This document shows, one piece after another, positions 48,861 through 59,722 of a stretch of DNA of 64,000 nucleotides. This DNA comes from Trichopria drosophilae. Its lineage: Eukaryota; Arthropoda; Insecta; Hymenoptera; Diapriidae. Each line of letters begins with the position of its first letter. Position 1 is the stretch's first letter. Below the pieces are notes generated by a model. It was not told where the DNA came from. It did not search any database and saw only the letters and a program-made list of their open reading frames with translations. The stretch lies in the NCBI GenBank assembly GCA_030407085.1, contig CM059585.1, positions 89,914,501-89,978,500 of the forward strand, given 5' to 3'. The position numbers and the translations under genes are program-made.

Positions 48861-49319
48861 AAACTACATCTGGAACTACAAGACATAAGTTAAAAATAAG
48901 GAATTATCCATTTATGCTGATTTTCAATCTTTCATTTTCTGTGAACTTCCCGACGAGTAACAATACTTGAAATGATGAATGACAAATGAACTCATGTGTT
49001 AATACAGTCGACCGTAACAGATTCTTTGTGGACATTTCATAGGCTCATTGTCTGTGCATTTTGATTTTATCTTCACCACTTAGTACATAACAAGCGCATT
49101 AACACCTGTTTATCAATTCAAATCACATAAATTGTTTATCGCTGAATATACACCGTCTTCCGTTTTCTTTTTGAAATTTAGGACATCATAGAATTATTGT
49201 AATTATTTTACAATGGAATGTCCTATTTATGAATATGTTTATATTACATTCAAATAAACTTAAATCAATTTATAAAACTACGAGCAATATTTTAGTATCT
49301 AAATCAAAATAAATTAAAA
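48861..49319. other. Gene-free AT-rich stretch
   Basis: Nothing supported; it may contain unrecognisable upstream parts of the gypsy relic. Confidence 0.3.
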
Positions 49320-49547
49320 TCAAGATTTGATTTACAATCAGTAAAACATTCTTTTTAAGTACGACAAATGTTCGGTTCTTTATTACCTAAAAGAGTTAAA
49401 GGTAAATCACCAAAGCTACAATGTAATTGGGATGGTCCATAGATAGTCAAGATAAAACTAAATGACGTAGTTTTCCGAATTAAAAACGAATCTTCTCGCA
49501 AATATAAAGTTGTTCGTGCTAATCGTTTAGCAAATTTTCTAGAATAA
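49320..49547 (+). pseudogene. Ty3/gypsy integrase C-terminal relic
   Basis: The plus-strand frame shows, in order, SRFDLQS, an in-frame TAA, LLPKRVKGKSPKLQCNWDGP, an in-frame TAG where the family has an aromatic residue, then KLNDVVFRIK, KVVRANRLANFLE and a natural stop. The KGKSPKL, WxGP, LNDVVYRI and HVDRLAPF-type blocks are the hallmark of the end of gypsy-class pol polyproteins (known). About 75 codons remain with two internal stops; reverse transcriptase, RNase H, the integrase core and LTRs are not recognisable. A second relic of the same family lies at 39297-40775. Confidence 0.8.
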
Positions 49548-49599
49548 TTTTATTTACTTATTTTATTAGGTTTTATAAAATATTTATTCACTAAAAAAA

Positions 49600-49620
49600 A
49601 TAATAATAATAATAATAATA
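49600..49620. repeat. (AAT)n microsatellite
   Basis: Seven AAT units follow an A-run just downstream of the gypsy relic. Confidence 0.85.
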
Positions 49621-50032
49621 GTTTATTTAACATAGAATTTTCTTTACATACGTAGTCATTTTACATATTTTGGACGTATACCAGAACAAGCCTTCTCCTA
49701 TCCCTGATCGCTATTTGCATCATGCTCACTTATTTATATACTTATAATCGATGCTTAACTTTAATTTTATTACTGAGGAAAAAATTAAAAAAAAATTCAG
49801 GTCACTAAAAATAATACTAAATTAAAGTATTAACATTTACTAACATTCACTTTGATATTATTTGGCGATTAATCATCATTTTTCATAACTCAGACTTCTT
49901 GGAGTGTTCAGGGTGTACCCTTAGAAATTTATTCTAATTCAATTAAATTCTTTCGATAAAGGTGTAAAGAATTTTTTTCAGGAAAAAATAAGGCATCATG
50001 CGTTAAATTAAATTCATTCATGTTTAAAGAAA

Positions 50033-50583
50033 TTTTTCCTATTATAGTGCGCAAAGTTCGATTTTGCGCACGTATTTGCGTGTTCTAAGTGCCACTTTCC
50101 CACACTTTACTGATCTTATAATTTAGCGTGCGGTAAAGAAAATTTGCGTGGGGTAATGAAGTTTTGCGTGCGGTAAAGTAGCGCTAAAGGTATACAGACA
50201 TGTAGAATAGACCTGTCAAAACTTTCATTTGTTTTACTTTTCAATCGCTGTCCTTGCAGTACGGAAAACGATAGGTATAGGTTAATTCTATCTAAAATAG
50301 TAATGTAATTGAAAATATACCCGAAAACGCGAATGCGAGTGAATATTTAAATTCATTAAAATTTATATAAAATAATTATAACAATTAACAGTAATAACGA
50401 TAATAAATAGTGTATTACATAGATATTTATAAATTTAATCTAATTATTACAAAAGCATTTACAAATTCTGTTTTCGGTCGGGAGGCCCTGCCCCCCCCAA
50501 CCCCCCCTTCTCTACCGCCCATGCACTGCCCCTTTAAATGTTGTATATAGGTGTCGAACTTTGCGCACTTAATAGGAAAAATA
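50033..50583. mobile_element. Word island with terminal inverted repeats, GTGCGCAAAGT type
   Basis: TTTTTCCTATTATAGTGCGC at the left matches, on the other strand, TTTTTCCTATTAAGTGCGCA at 50583; the match continues through AAAGTTCGA. The left part repeats TTTGCGCACG, GCGTGCGGTAAAG, TTTGCGTGGGGTAATG and GCGTGCGGTAAAGTAGCGC. A C-rich block (CCCCCCCCAACCCCCCC) lies near 50490. It is 551 bp and non-coding. It is the best-bounded member of the GCGTAAA-type islands and suggests they are MITE-like units. Confidence 0.6.
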
Positions 50584-52545
50584 GTATACGATACTATTAC
50601 CTGGCAACAGGAAGAAAGTTTAAGTCATTAACAAAAGTTGTTTGACAAATATTGTGTGCAGGTCTCAATTCTTTGTCAAGGGGATAATACTTTCTCCCTT
50701 CAACAATGTCCTTGTTGGTTAAAACTAAATCTTGGAAACGTTATTAAATATTTTTTCCAAAAATATTACAGCCGGACTAACTATCATAAATAGTGTAAGA
50801 ACTCATTGTTGGGTGCCTAATCTTTAAAATTCACTATAATTGGTGATAATTTTTCAACTACCAGAATGTAACTTCGATATAAAAACATTTTAAACATTTT
50901 CTCCACTTAATTTTTAAATTTAATCTTAAGCATATACGAAGTAATAAGTATATGTATATAAAATATATACATAGATAAACAAACATTTGTATAATGAATT
51001 AATATTCATTTTACAATTGTAATCGACCGTTATAAAATTATTATTTCGATTTTTGTAATGATTGCTGTTTGTTAGTCAATAAACGTGAAAAGGAGGGTAA
51101 ATTGCAAATAAATCTTACATTTTTATTCTCTGAATTTTTGAATAAAAAATCACAATATATATGACGATAATTACTCATTCTTTCTTCCACTCTTAATGTT
51201 TTAGCTGATCGAGTTTTCAAGTCTTTTTGATAGACGGCATCGTTTATTCAGAATCAATTTTTTAATAATTTTGCATTAACGTATTTTTAACCTAACGTTT
51301 TTTAATTTCATTGCTTATGTTATGTTTAGTCCTTGATGCGACGAACATTAACAAAAAATATTTAAATGACATACAATACATTCATCAAATTAACAATGAA
51401 GATGTGTTCACTAATTGGCCACGAGGTCGAGTTTCGCTCAGTGTGACAAAACGATGGGAAGTAAAATGATCCAAGGTTTTGCAGATGATAGATTCGAGAT
51501 GGTTAATAAATCTTCTTTGATTGACATACTAATATGTTTGATATATAAAAAAATTCTTATCCTACAAAATTCGTTTTTGGTCAACATTTTTTCAGGATAA
51601 AATAGAGAATTATTGATAAACGACAGTTTTACAATAGATTATGTTAACGAACGAAATATACAAGTAACTAAGTTTAAACAAATCGCTGTACATTTGCTCA
51701 TTGTAACTACAATGCTTATCATACTTATCAGACTTATTAATAGAAAACTGGATCAATGGTCAATTGAAAATCTCCAAATAGATTCAGGTTCAGATCTAAC
51801 CATAGAATTAAAGACTAAATTTATGATATATTTGATTTAATAATATTTTCAGAGATAGATTTTTATTTTTCAACAAGCGAAAACATAACCCTTTAAATAC
51901 CAAATGCCAGCAAATATCTTGTCAAGTTTAACTGTTAATATTATTATTGTAGTAAAAAAGATGTTTCTTATAAAAAAAGCTGAATTTTCAAATAAAAAGC
52001 AGAAAAAGATATTGCAAAGTTAAAAGTAATCAAATGGGAAATAGTTAATATGATAGCAACCGAGAAGAGCTAATTAAGAAACTTATCTAGATTCATCACT
52101 ATCCTCCGTACAAACTAAGTGTATTCTTAAAGGGACCAAACATTCCTGTTCTACTCGCGATTCATAAATTTCTAATGATACATAAGGTATAATGTATTAT
52201 ATTACACTTGTAATATCAAATGTATGTGCTTCATAAACCCGAAAAAGGGGTTTGTAAGTCTAATAAATAAAAAAAAAATGGGAAATAGTGATTGAATTAC
52301 AAAATATTTTGTTTACAAGGCCTCGTGAAAACCCAATTGAAAACTTGCTGCAAAAATATTTATATAATATTAAGAAAACTAATTTTTCCGCTTGACCTTG
52401 CCACGATATCGACTGGTAGCTTGACGTTTCTCAAACAACGGCATTACCAGAAATTTATTAGTAGTACTTTGAATTACCGATAGGTATTCCAATATTTCCA
52501 ATTTAAAACTAGGGTTAAAAATGGGCGTTCATGATATTAAATACA
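50584..52545. other. Gene-free AT-rich stretch
   Basis: Nothing supported. Frames at 51415-51840 (61 and 75 codons) are AT-type chance frames. Confidence 0.35.
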
Positions 52546-52619
52546 TAATACGTAGTTCAGTTCGTAAAGCGTTCGACCTTTAATAAAGAGGTCCCAGGAT
52601 TGTGCCCTGGTATTTTTTT
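52546..52619 (+). pseudogene. Decayed tRNA-Lys(UUU)-like sequence
   Basis: TAGTTCAGTTCGTAAAGCG (A box and D arm), CTTTAATAAAG around a TTT anticodon, GGTCCCAGGATTGTGCCCTGG (T arm, with the GTTCAA loop changed) and a T-run right after match the layout of tRNA-Lys. The acceptor stem does not pair and the anticodon stem is broken, so it is a pseudogene or the head of a SINE. The T9 tract could end Pol III transcription. Confidence 0.5.
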
Positions 52620-52689
52620 TTAAATCAATGAATTAGTGAATGTGCTGGTATCACACAGTCAAAGTTCAAAAATCGAGTTCAATATCAGT

Positions 52690-53085
52690 CAATTAAGTCA
52701 ATGGACGGAAGCTTCTATTTTTTATATGAAAGATAGCAGTTTCATCTTTGAAGTAAAAAAAAGTTTTGAATACAGGGATTTTTGGTTTCATTTAACAGAA
52801 AAATTGTTCTCCATTAAAAATTTTCTAGATTTAAACTGTTTATTTTTTGTTATAAATTGAGAATTTTTCCGAAAAAAATGTGGTGTTTCGATTTTTTTTA
52901 GTTTTTTTCCCTCCCTGATATTAATATTTGAGGCTGAAGGCCATGAAGGTTTTTTTTATTAAATGCAATCAACTTGAAATTTAAAGCAAAAAAACAAAAA
53001 TCAAAAAAAAGTTTGAGATTCAGGGATTTTTTTCATTTTTAAATAAAAAAGTTGTGTGTTTAACCAAAAAAAATTGTTGAAATAT
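52690..53085 (+). repeat. Old dispersed repeat, copy 2
   Basis: The same block order as 23655-24100: AAGTCAATGGACGGAAGCTT, TCTATTTTTTATATGAAAG, then TTGAGGCTGAAGGCCATGAAG. Identity is moderate with many indels. Family unknown; it is not palindromic. Confidence 0.55.
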
Positions 53086-53339
53086 GTACAATTTAGTGAA
53101 TGTGAAACAAAATCACATCATTCAAATTTACTATTTTTATGATTAATAAAACTCTAAAAAGTTAATAAATTTTAGGTATCCTAACCAAATCAAAACGAGA
53201 CTATTTTTATTTAGAAACAATTAACTTTGAATGCCGTTTAGCAGAGATTGCAGCGAAGTTGTAGTCATTAGTACTTATTCGTTCCCCTTGTTAGCCGAAT
53301 TACCATTTACCATCGGTCGGCACATAGCACGTAAATAAT

Positions 53340-53680
53340 AAAAAGTTAATACATTGCGGTGTTTCTTGAGAAAACAGAATTACGGTCGCACGAGGAGCCG
53401 CGATGGCCACCGGCCGCCGAGTACGGTAGGCCGTAGGTCATGGCGAATGACGTTATTTGCTAAACACGAGAGAGAGCGCACGTTGATCTTCGTTTATGAG
53501 AATAATGGACGACGAGGGACTTCTCGATCCGCCAAGAGACTTCAAGGAAGGAAAATAAAATGGATGTCGCTAGTGTTCCTAAAAATTAACAGTACCACTT
53601 TTGACAAATCTCGGGGAGAATTAATTACAGTTACCCGGCTATGCTAGGAGTGGACGTAAATGAACGAAATGCGAGAGAGT
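53340..53680. other. GC-richer patch without recognisable gene
   Basis: CCGCGATGGCCACCGGCCGC lies near 53398. The plus-strand frame of 97 codons (53354-53647) has no domain and is Arg-rich. Confidence 0.35.
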
Positions 53681-53881
53681 AGAAAACTCCAATTAATAAC
53701 TTGGTTATACTTTCGCTTCTGTAATACGCTTTCAACGAAGGTCCTTCATTAACCTCATATTAAATAAGAATGAAACATTATTTCTTTAAAAAAAATTCTG
53801 AAAAGATACTAACATATTTTTTAGAAATATTGACATTATAGGAATGGTGCCTTATTAAACATAAAATTTACACGATCTTAA

Positions 53882-54605
53882 CCCTTTAGCTGTCAGGCGA
53901 AAATCAGCTTTGTGTGCCATTTTTGTCTTCGAACAAAATTTTCATTGATTTATCCTATAATTTTAGTCATATGGTTTTGGAGGCCGCTGAACCCGATCTG
54001 AAATCGGATTTTCAGAATTCAAAATGGCAGATGCAATATAGCGAAAGGAAGTTTGAAAAATGGTTCGATTTTTATGAAAGTGTGCACCTTAAGGTTTTTG
54101 AGGTCGCTGAATTTGAATCTGAAATCGGATTCCTAACATTCAAAATGGCGGATCCAATATGGCGGAAGCAAATTCGAAAACGATTTACAAGACTGTCAAG
54201 TAGTATAATAAATTATACTTTTAATTTGCGGTGAATGGTTTGGTAAATGTTATTCGTTATAATGTATCCAAGCTTGAGAAACTTAGAGTCAGGACTCAAA
54301 TTCTAAATTCGCCATCACGAACATTTATTTGTCGAATTTTCGTCTACATATTAATATCCGCCATTTTGAATTTTAGATGTCCGATTTCAGAGTTCGATTC
54401 AGCGACCTCAATTACCCGAAGGTACTCACTTTCGTCAAACTGGTATCAGTTTTAAAATATGCGATCGCCATATTGGATCCGCCGTTTTGAATTTTCAAAA
54501 ATCCGATTTCAGATTCGGATTTAGCGGCCTTAAAAACCATGATTACAGTCGAATCGATAGCTCGACATTTTCCTGCACATATAATCATCACTGGCAGTTA
54601 AAGGG
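53882..54605. mobile_element. TTAA-flanked palindromic element, piggyBac-like
   Basis: Ends CCCTTTAGCTGTCAG and, on the other strand, CCCTTTAACTGCCAG are each flanked by TTAA. The interior holds a repeated unit (GAGGYCGCTGAAYYYGA, CTGAAATCGGATT, TTCAAAATGGCGGAT, CAATATGGCG) twice in one orientation and twice in the other, so the 724 bp element folds into a long hairpin. The open frame at 53914-54234 is made of this unit and is not a transposase. piggyBac-type origin is inferred from the TTAA target and CCCTTT ends. Confidence 0.75.
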
Positions 54606-54609
54606 TTAA

Positions 54610-55184
54610 GGAAGTTAAGGTGCGTTTTTCTGTGTTCGTTGTAAATAGATGTAATAATGTATTTAATTAACAAAAATTAAAAAATAAAAATCTCTATTTA
54701 GATTTGCTATTTAGAATATTAAACAAATTATCAATATATTGCGTTTGTTCAATTCTTTGCATAATCGTCAACGGCCGCTTGCATCTGACTACATCATCGA
54801 TCTTAAATGTATTATTAAATATTTGGCATCAGCATTCGAACGATGACGTCAGGTAAGAATGGATAAGGTCACATCACAGAAAAATACATGGTCTAAGCTT
54901 CGAATACAATTGACAAGGTTATTGTAGGAATGTATAGTTTAGTAATACGTATTGATCAAAAAACCGCAGCTAACATAGCTATGATTTATTAATCAAAAGA
55001 TGAAAATCGCAAGGCAATTTACGACAACCGCGAGAACGCTATATAATTAGTGTAAATGCAGATGTATCAGGTTTCAAAAATATTTCATTCACTACGTAAT
55101 CGTCTCATTGTGAGCTCGAAGTACAAATATTCGGATATATATAAATAGTCTAATATTTGGATCCAACATGGCAATTCCTGCATA
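54610..55184. other. Gene-free AT-rich stretch
   Basis: Nothing supported. Confidence 0.35.
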
Positions 55185-55440
55185 ATAGTACATTTCGATA
55201 CATGTGCGTAAAATAGGATTTTACGCACCGTTTTTTAACATGGGATTAGATAGGGCGGTGCGTAAAATCGAATTCTTACGCACGCGTGTCGAACCGTTAT
55301 TTTTGACATACTATGCGGAAAAGTGTGTCAAATACGAGGTTGCACACGAGTGATGACCGCAGCGCACGACTGCCCGGCGAAGCGTAAAATCGTATTTTAC
55401 GCACCAAAAACGGTGCGTAAATAGTATATTACTCAACGAG
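55185..55440. repeat. Word island, GTGCGTAAAAT type
   Basis: GTGCGTAAAATAGGATTTTACGCACC, GGTGCGTAAAATCGAATTCTTACGCACG, GCGTAAAATCGTATTTTACGCACC and GGTGCGTAAATAGTATATTAC follow one another; several are near-perfect palindromes of about 25 bp. Borders are ATAATAGTACATTTCGATAC and TAGTATATTACTC. Confidence 0.6.
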
Positions 55441-55544
55441 GGAGGTAATATAAAGAATGTCTCAGACTTCGTGTAATTTTTACCGAGGTGAAGACGAGGG
55501 TGAAAAACATGTAGTCTGTGGCATTCTTTTTTACTTCCCGAGGG
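55437..55544. repeat. Inverted repeat adjacent to the island
   Basis: CGAGGGAGGTAATATAAAGA-ATGTCTCAGAC at 55437-55467 pairs with GTCTGTGGCATTCTTTTTTA-CTTCCCGAGGG at 55514-55544. A small hairpin abuts the GTGCGTAAAAT island. Confidence 0.5.
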
Positions 55545-56090
55545 AAGTATACGATTTATTTTCCCGCAAGCGAGAGTAAAGTTACTTATTTTCCTCCCAG
55601 TGTAATGAAAATCAAATTTTACGCATACGTATGTCAAAAAACATTTAAGATAAATATCATTAACGAGCACTAACAATGTATTAAGTTAACATGCTTTATA
55701 ATAAATCACAAAGCTGTTTATTTTAACATTTATTCAATTCACAATTTATAAAAATCGCTTCCACCGAATACCTACTTTTTTTATTGAATGGTTTATAATG
55801 TGTTTAAAATTGTAATGATTCTGTTTTACTTCAAATTTGGTATTTCCAATATTGAATTTGTTGATTTCATTAACAATTTTGCAACTTTATTTTTCAAGGA
55901 GCACTTTTGCCTAAACCGTTTTACGTAGGATATACCAAGATTTGATTTGATAACAAGTTTTTGTGTTGTTCTTTTTATGCTTTATGAGTCGTATCAATCA
56001 TTATTGGTACATAAGGGCTGTGGGTTTTCCAATAAAGTGTTCCTCACTAATTTGAAATGTTTATACCTCAAACTGATTTCTTAGGTCTGG
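55545..56090. other. Gene-free AT-rich stretch
   Basis: Nothing supported. Confidence 0.35.
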
Positions 56091-56217
56091 ACGAAGTATT
56101 GAATTTGGTCACTTCGGGCATAAAAATTACCCTATAGTTTTTCATCAAATGTCTATTTCAGACCCTGAGGAGCCCAGTTTAATAATAAAAAAATTTGTGT
56201 CCGTGATCTTATACGTA
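56091..56217 (+). mobile_element. Helentron-like element, left fragment interrupted by insertion
   Basis: GTCTGGACGAAGTATTGAAT, the CATCAAATG block and GTCCGTGATCTTATACGTA match copy A1 (652-795). The sequence stops in the tetranucleotide tract, exactly where the CACGGA element begins. A short family segment resumes at 60915. Confidence 0.65.
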
Positions 56218-56571
56218 CACGGAGAGAAATAGTTGGCTGGCGCAATCACTAAAGTAGTAAAATTTACTAATTAGATAGTAAAATTTGACCTAGTCATCTC
56301 CAGTTTGTAGCATTTACTATCTTTAGATAGTAAGCTTCTCAGATGCACGGTTTTTACTAACTAGATAGTACTGCCAGACACTTTTGAAATGTTTACATCC
56401 ACGTGTTTGACAGTTTGAAATACTATCTGTATGCTTCTTTCTCGTGCACACATGCGCGCTATTTTCCCCTCTCCCTCTCTTTCTCTTGTCCTATTGCGAA
56501 CAGTTCCATCAGAGCCTCATAACCTACAAAAGTTATATCAGCTGATCAGCTCGCATGCCATGGGAGGTATT

Positions 56572-57146
56572 TCAGAGATACAAGAATTTAAATGTAATTC
56601 CTTCTTTCGAATTGAGTTATATTAACAATATGTGACTTCAGGTTTAATTCCTTCTTTCGGTGGGACTTATTTCAACGATATAAGAATTTAGGTCTAATTC
56701 CTCTTTTCGATGGGAGTTGTATCATCGATATAAGAATTTAGACCTAATACCTTCTTTCGATGGGAGTTACATACTGACCTAAATTCGTATATCTTTGATG
56801 TAACTCCCATCGAAAGAAGGAATCAGATTTAAATTCTTACGTAGTTGATATGACACCCATTGAAAGAAAGGTTTAGATTTAAATTGATATACTGTTGAAA
56901 TAACTCCCTTCGAAAGAAGGAATTAGGTTTGAATTCTTATATCGATGAAATAACTCCCATCAAAAGAAGGAATGAGACCTAAATTTTTATATCGTTGATA
57001 TAACTCCCAAAGAAAGATGGAATTAGACCTAAATTCTTATATCGTTGATATAACTCCATCGAAAGAAGGAATTACACCTAAATTCTCATTTCGTTGATAT
57101 GTAACTCCCATCGAAAGAAGAGTTTAGATTTGAATTCTTACATTGT
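56572..57146. repeat. 50 bp satellite in inverted blocks
   Basis: Unit: CTAATTCCTTCTTTCGATGG, GAGTTATATCAACGATATAA, GAATTTAGAC. About four units run in this orientation to 56770, then about seven in the opposite orientation to 57146. Two more units on each side lie at 57595-57690 and 59025-59125. Neighbouring units differ by a few bases. Confidence 0.75.
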
Positions 57147-57406
57147 TTATTATTATAATGGGATAAAGTCAAATGTAGTTTTTTAATCATTTATTGGTCA
57201 TTTCTGTACATCTAAATGTCTCGAAAGCATAGAATTAGAAATTTAATAGTATATTGTTGAAAAATTGATTGTTCATTATCAATTGTCACATTTGATTGGA
57301 AAGAACTTTTCAAAATCACTGAACAGTCAACATTTGGCATTATAATTACTTATATTATAATGTCGTCTTCAAAAATATTATTATTTAATAAAGTATGGAG
57401 AATTCT

Positions 57407-59309
57407 CAATGTAGTATTCTATATTATCATGTGTATATGCTTAACATATATCTACCCAATATTTTCTGTCTTCATTTTTGAACGATATATAATTAATTTT
57501 CTACGTCTATGCCTTCAAAACTTTTAGATGTACAAAAGTAACAAATAAATAATTTAAAAACTATATCTTGACTTTATTCCATTACAATAATCAACGATAT
57601 AAGAATTTAGATCCAATTCCTTTTTTCGAAGGAAGTTATATCAACGATATAAGAATTTAAGTCAGCTAATTCCTCTTTTCGATGGGTGTTTTATCATTCA
57701 TATAAGAAAATACAATTTAGGCTGCAAATTGTGATAAAGATCTGTTATTAATTACATTTTGAACTCTTTAAAAGTAATATTATTAGTTTGGTAATCATCG
57801 GTTGCTTCTTTTCAAGAAAAAATGCATTTTTTGTTTCTTCGTCGAAAGTCCACTCGGAGCCCAATTTCACCAGTGTTTTGTATTAACTATTTCACTACCT
57901 TAAAAGTAACTAATTGATATCAAACTACTTGGAACAGTTTCAGAAGAGTAAAATCTACCAAGTTTCATGATTACATTAGAATTTTTAGCACAATTTCTAT
58001 TTTTATGTGCTTTAACCAAACCTGATGAAAAACAGTTGCTTGGTATGCAATAAAAATTGAAATTGTTCTAAAAATTCTAATATGACCATGAAATTTTGTA
58101 GAATTTGCTCTTCTGAGACTATTACAAGTAGTTTGATATCAATGAGTTGCTTTCAAGTCAGTGAAAAAGTTAATACATTTTGATGAAATACGACTGCGAG
58201 TGGACTTTTCACAAAGAAACAAAAAAAATGCATTTTGTATTAACTTTTTCATTGACTGAAAAGCAACTCATTGATACCAAAATACTTGTAATAGTTCCAG
58301 AAGAGCAAAATCTACCAAGTTTCATGTTTATATTAGAATTTTTGGCATAATTTCAATTTTTATTACATACCAAGCAACTGTTTTTTAACAGGTTTGGTTA
58401 AATCATATAAAAATGTAAATTGTGCTAAAAATTCGAATCTAACTATGAAACTTGGTAGATTTTGTTCTTCTGAAACTATTCCAAGTAGTTTGATATCAAT
58501 CAATTGTTTCTAAGGTTGAAAAAGTTAATACAAAATGCATTTTTTGTTTCTTTGTGAAAAGTCCACTCGTAGTCGTATTTCATCAAAATGTTGTATTAAC
58601 TTTTTGACCACCATAAAAACAATTGATTGATATCAAACTACTTGGAATAGTTTCAGAAGAGCAAAATCTACCAAGTATCATGGTTATATTAGAATTTGTA
58701 GCACAATTTCAATTTTTATTGCATACCAAGCAACTGTTTTTTATCAGGTTTGGTTAAAGCACATAAAAATGGAAATTCTGCTAAAAATTCTAATACAACC
58801 ATGAAACTTGATAGATTTTACTTTTAGTTAACACAAAACACTGGTGAAATTGGGCTCCGAGTGGACTTTCGACGAAGAAACAAAAAATGCATTTTTTTTT
58901 TCAAAAGAAGCAACCGATGAGTACCAAACTAATAATATTACTTTTAAAGAGTGCAAAATGGAATTAATAACATATCTTTATCACAATTTGCAGCCTAAAT
59001 TGTATTTTCTTATATGAATGATAAAACTCCCATCGAAAAGAGGGATTAGCTGACTTAAATTCTTATATCGTTGATATAACTTCCATCGAAAAAAGGAATT
59101 GGATCTAAATTCTTATATCGTTGATTATTGTAATGGAATAAAGTCAAGATGTAGTTTTTAAATTATTTATTTGTTACTTCTGTACATCTAAAAGTTTTGA
59201 AGGCATAGACGTAGAAAATTAATTATATATCGTTCAAAAATGAAGACAGAAAATATTGGGTAGATATATGTTAAGCATATACACATGATAATATAGAATA
59301 CTACATTGA
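57407..59309. repeat. Large palindrome: arms about 490 bp, hairpin-rich centre
   Basis: 57407-57900 and 58825-59309 are reverse complements (for example GGGCTCCGAGTGGACTTTCG at 58850 against its complement near 57845). The centre, 57905-58830, holds a unit of about 120 bp (CAAACTACTTGGAATAGTTT, CAGAAGAGCAAAATCTACC, AAGTTTCATG, GCATACCAAGCAACTG) six times in alternating orientation, which makes three hairpins in a row. Confidence 0.75.
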
Positions 59310-59722
59310 GATTTTTCACATTCGTAACTCCTGAAACTTCGTATTTCACTGCTGAAGTCTGGTTAAACTCTACAAATATGGCGCACACTCTATCGTTGAC
59401 GAGTTTTAAGAGCCGCGCATGCGCGTCTGTAATCTCGACTGTATACATAGTTTCATTTACTATCTAAATAGTCCCCAACAGCGACCAGGGTAGTAGACAT
59501 GACCATTTAAACGGGTAGTAAATTTCACCAATCAAAATTGGTTACCCTAACTAACCTATTTGTAATACATAGACATCTTTCGTAATAAGGATTACCATTT
59601 ATTTCTTGTTACTGTGACAATCGTCTTTTTCTACATTTAACCAATAAGTTTGTTACACCAGCCAATACTATTCTTACTACTTCAAAAGTAGTAAGAACGA
59701 CAATCGAGTTTTTTCCGTGTTT

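Larger units (their letters stand above)
56218..59719. mobile_element. 3.5 kb nested-palindrome element with CACGGA ends
   Basis: The left end CACGGAGAGAAATAGTTGG and, on the other strand, the right end CACGGAAAAAACTCGATTG are inverted; further in both sides have TTGGCTGG followed by GC or GT. Just inside are words of GATAGTAAA / TTTACTATC type on both sides. Then follow a 50 bp satellite in both orientations, a large pair of arms (57407-57900 and 58825-59309) and three hairpins in the centre. No frame of size exists. A CACGGA-A-rich / T-rich-TCCGTG border is seen on MITE-like insect elements, but I know of no named family with this interior. It sits inside a Helentron-like copy. Confidence 0.65.

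Noticed and set aside
56572..57146. CRISPR-like array
   Set aside because: Units of 50 bp lie head to tail without unique spacers, switch orientation and sit in eukaryotic DNA.
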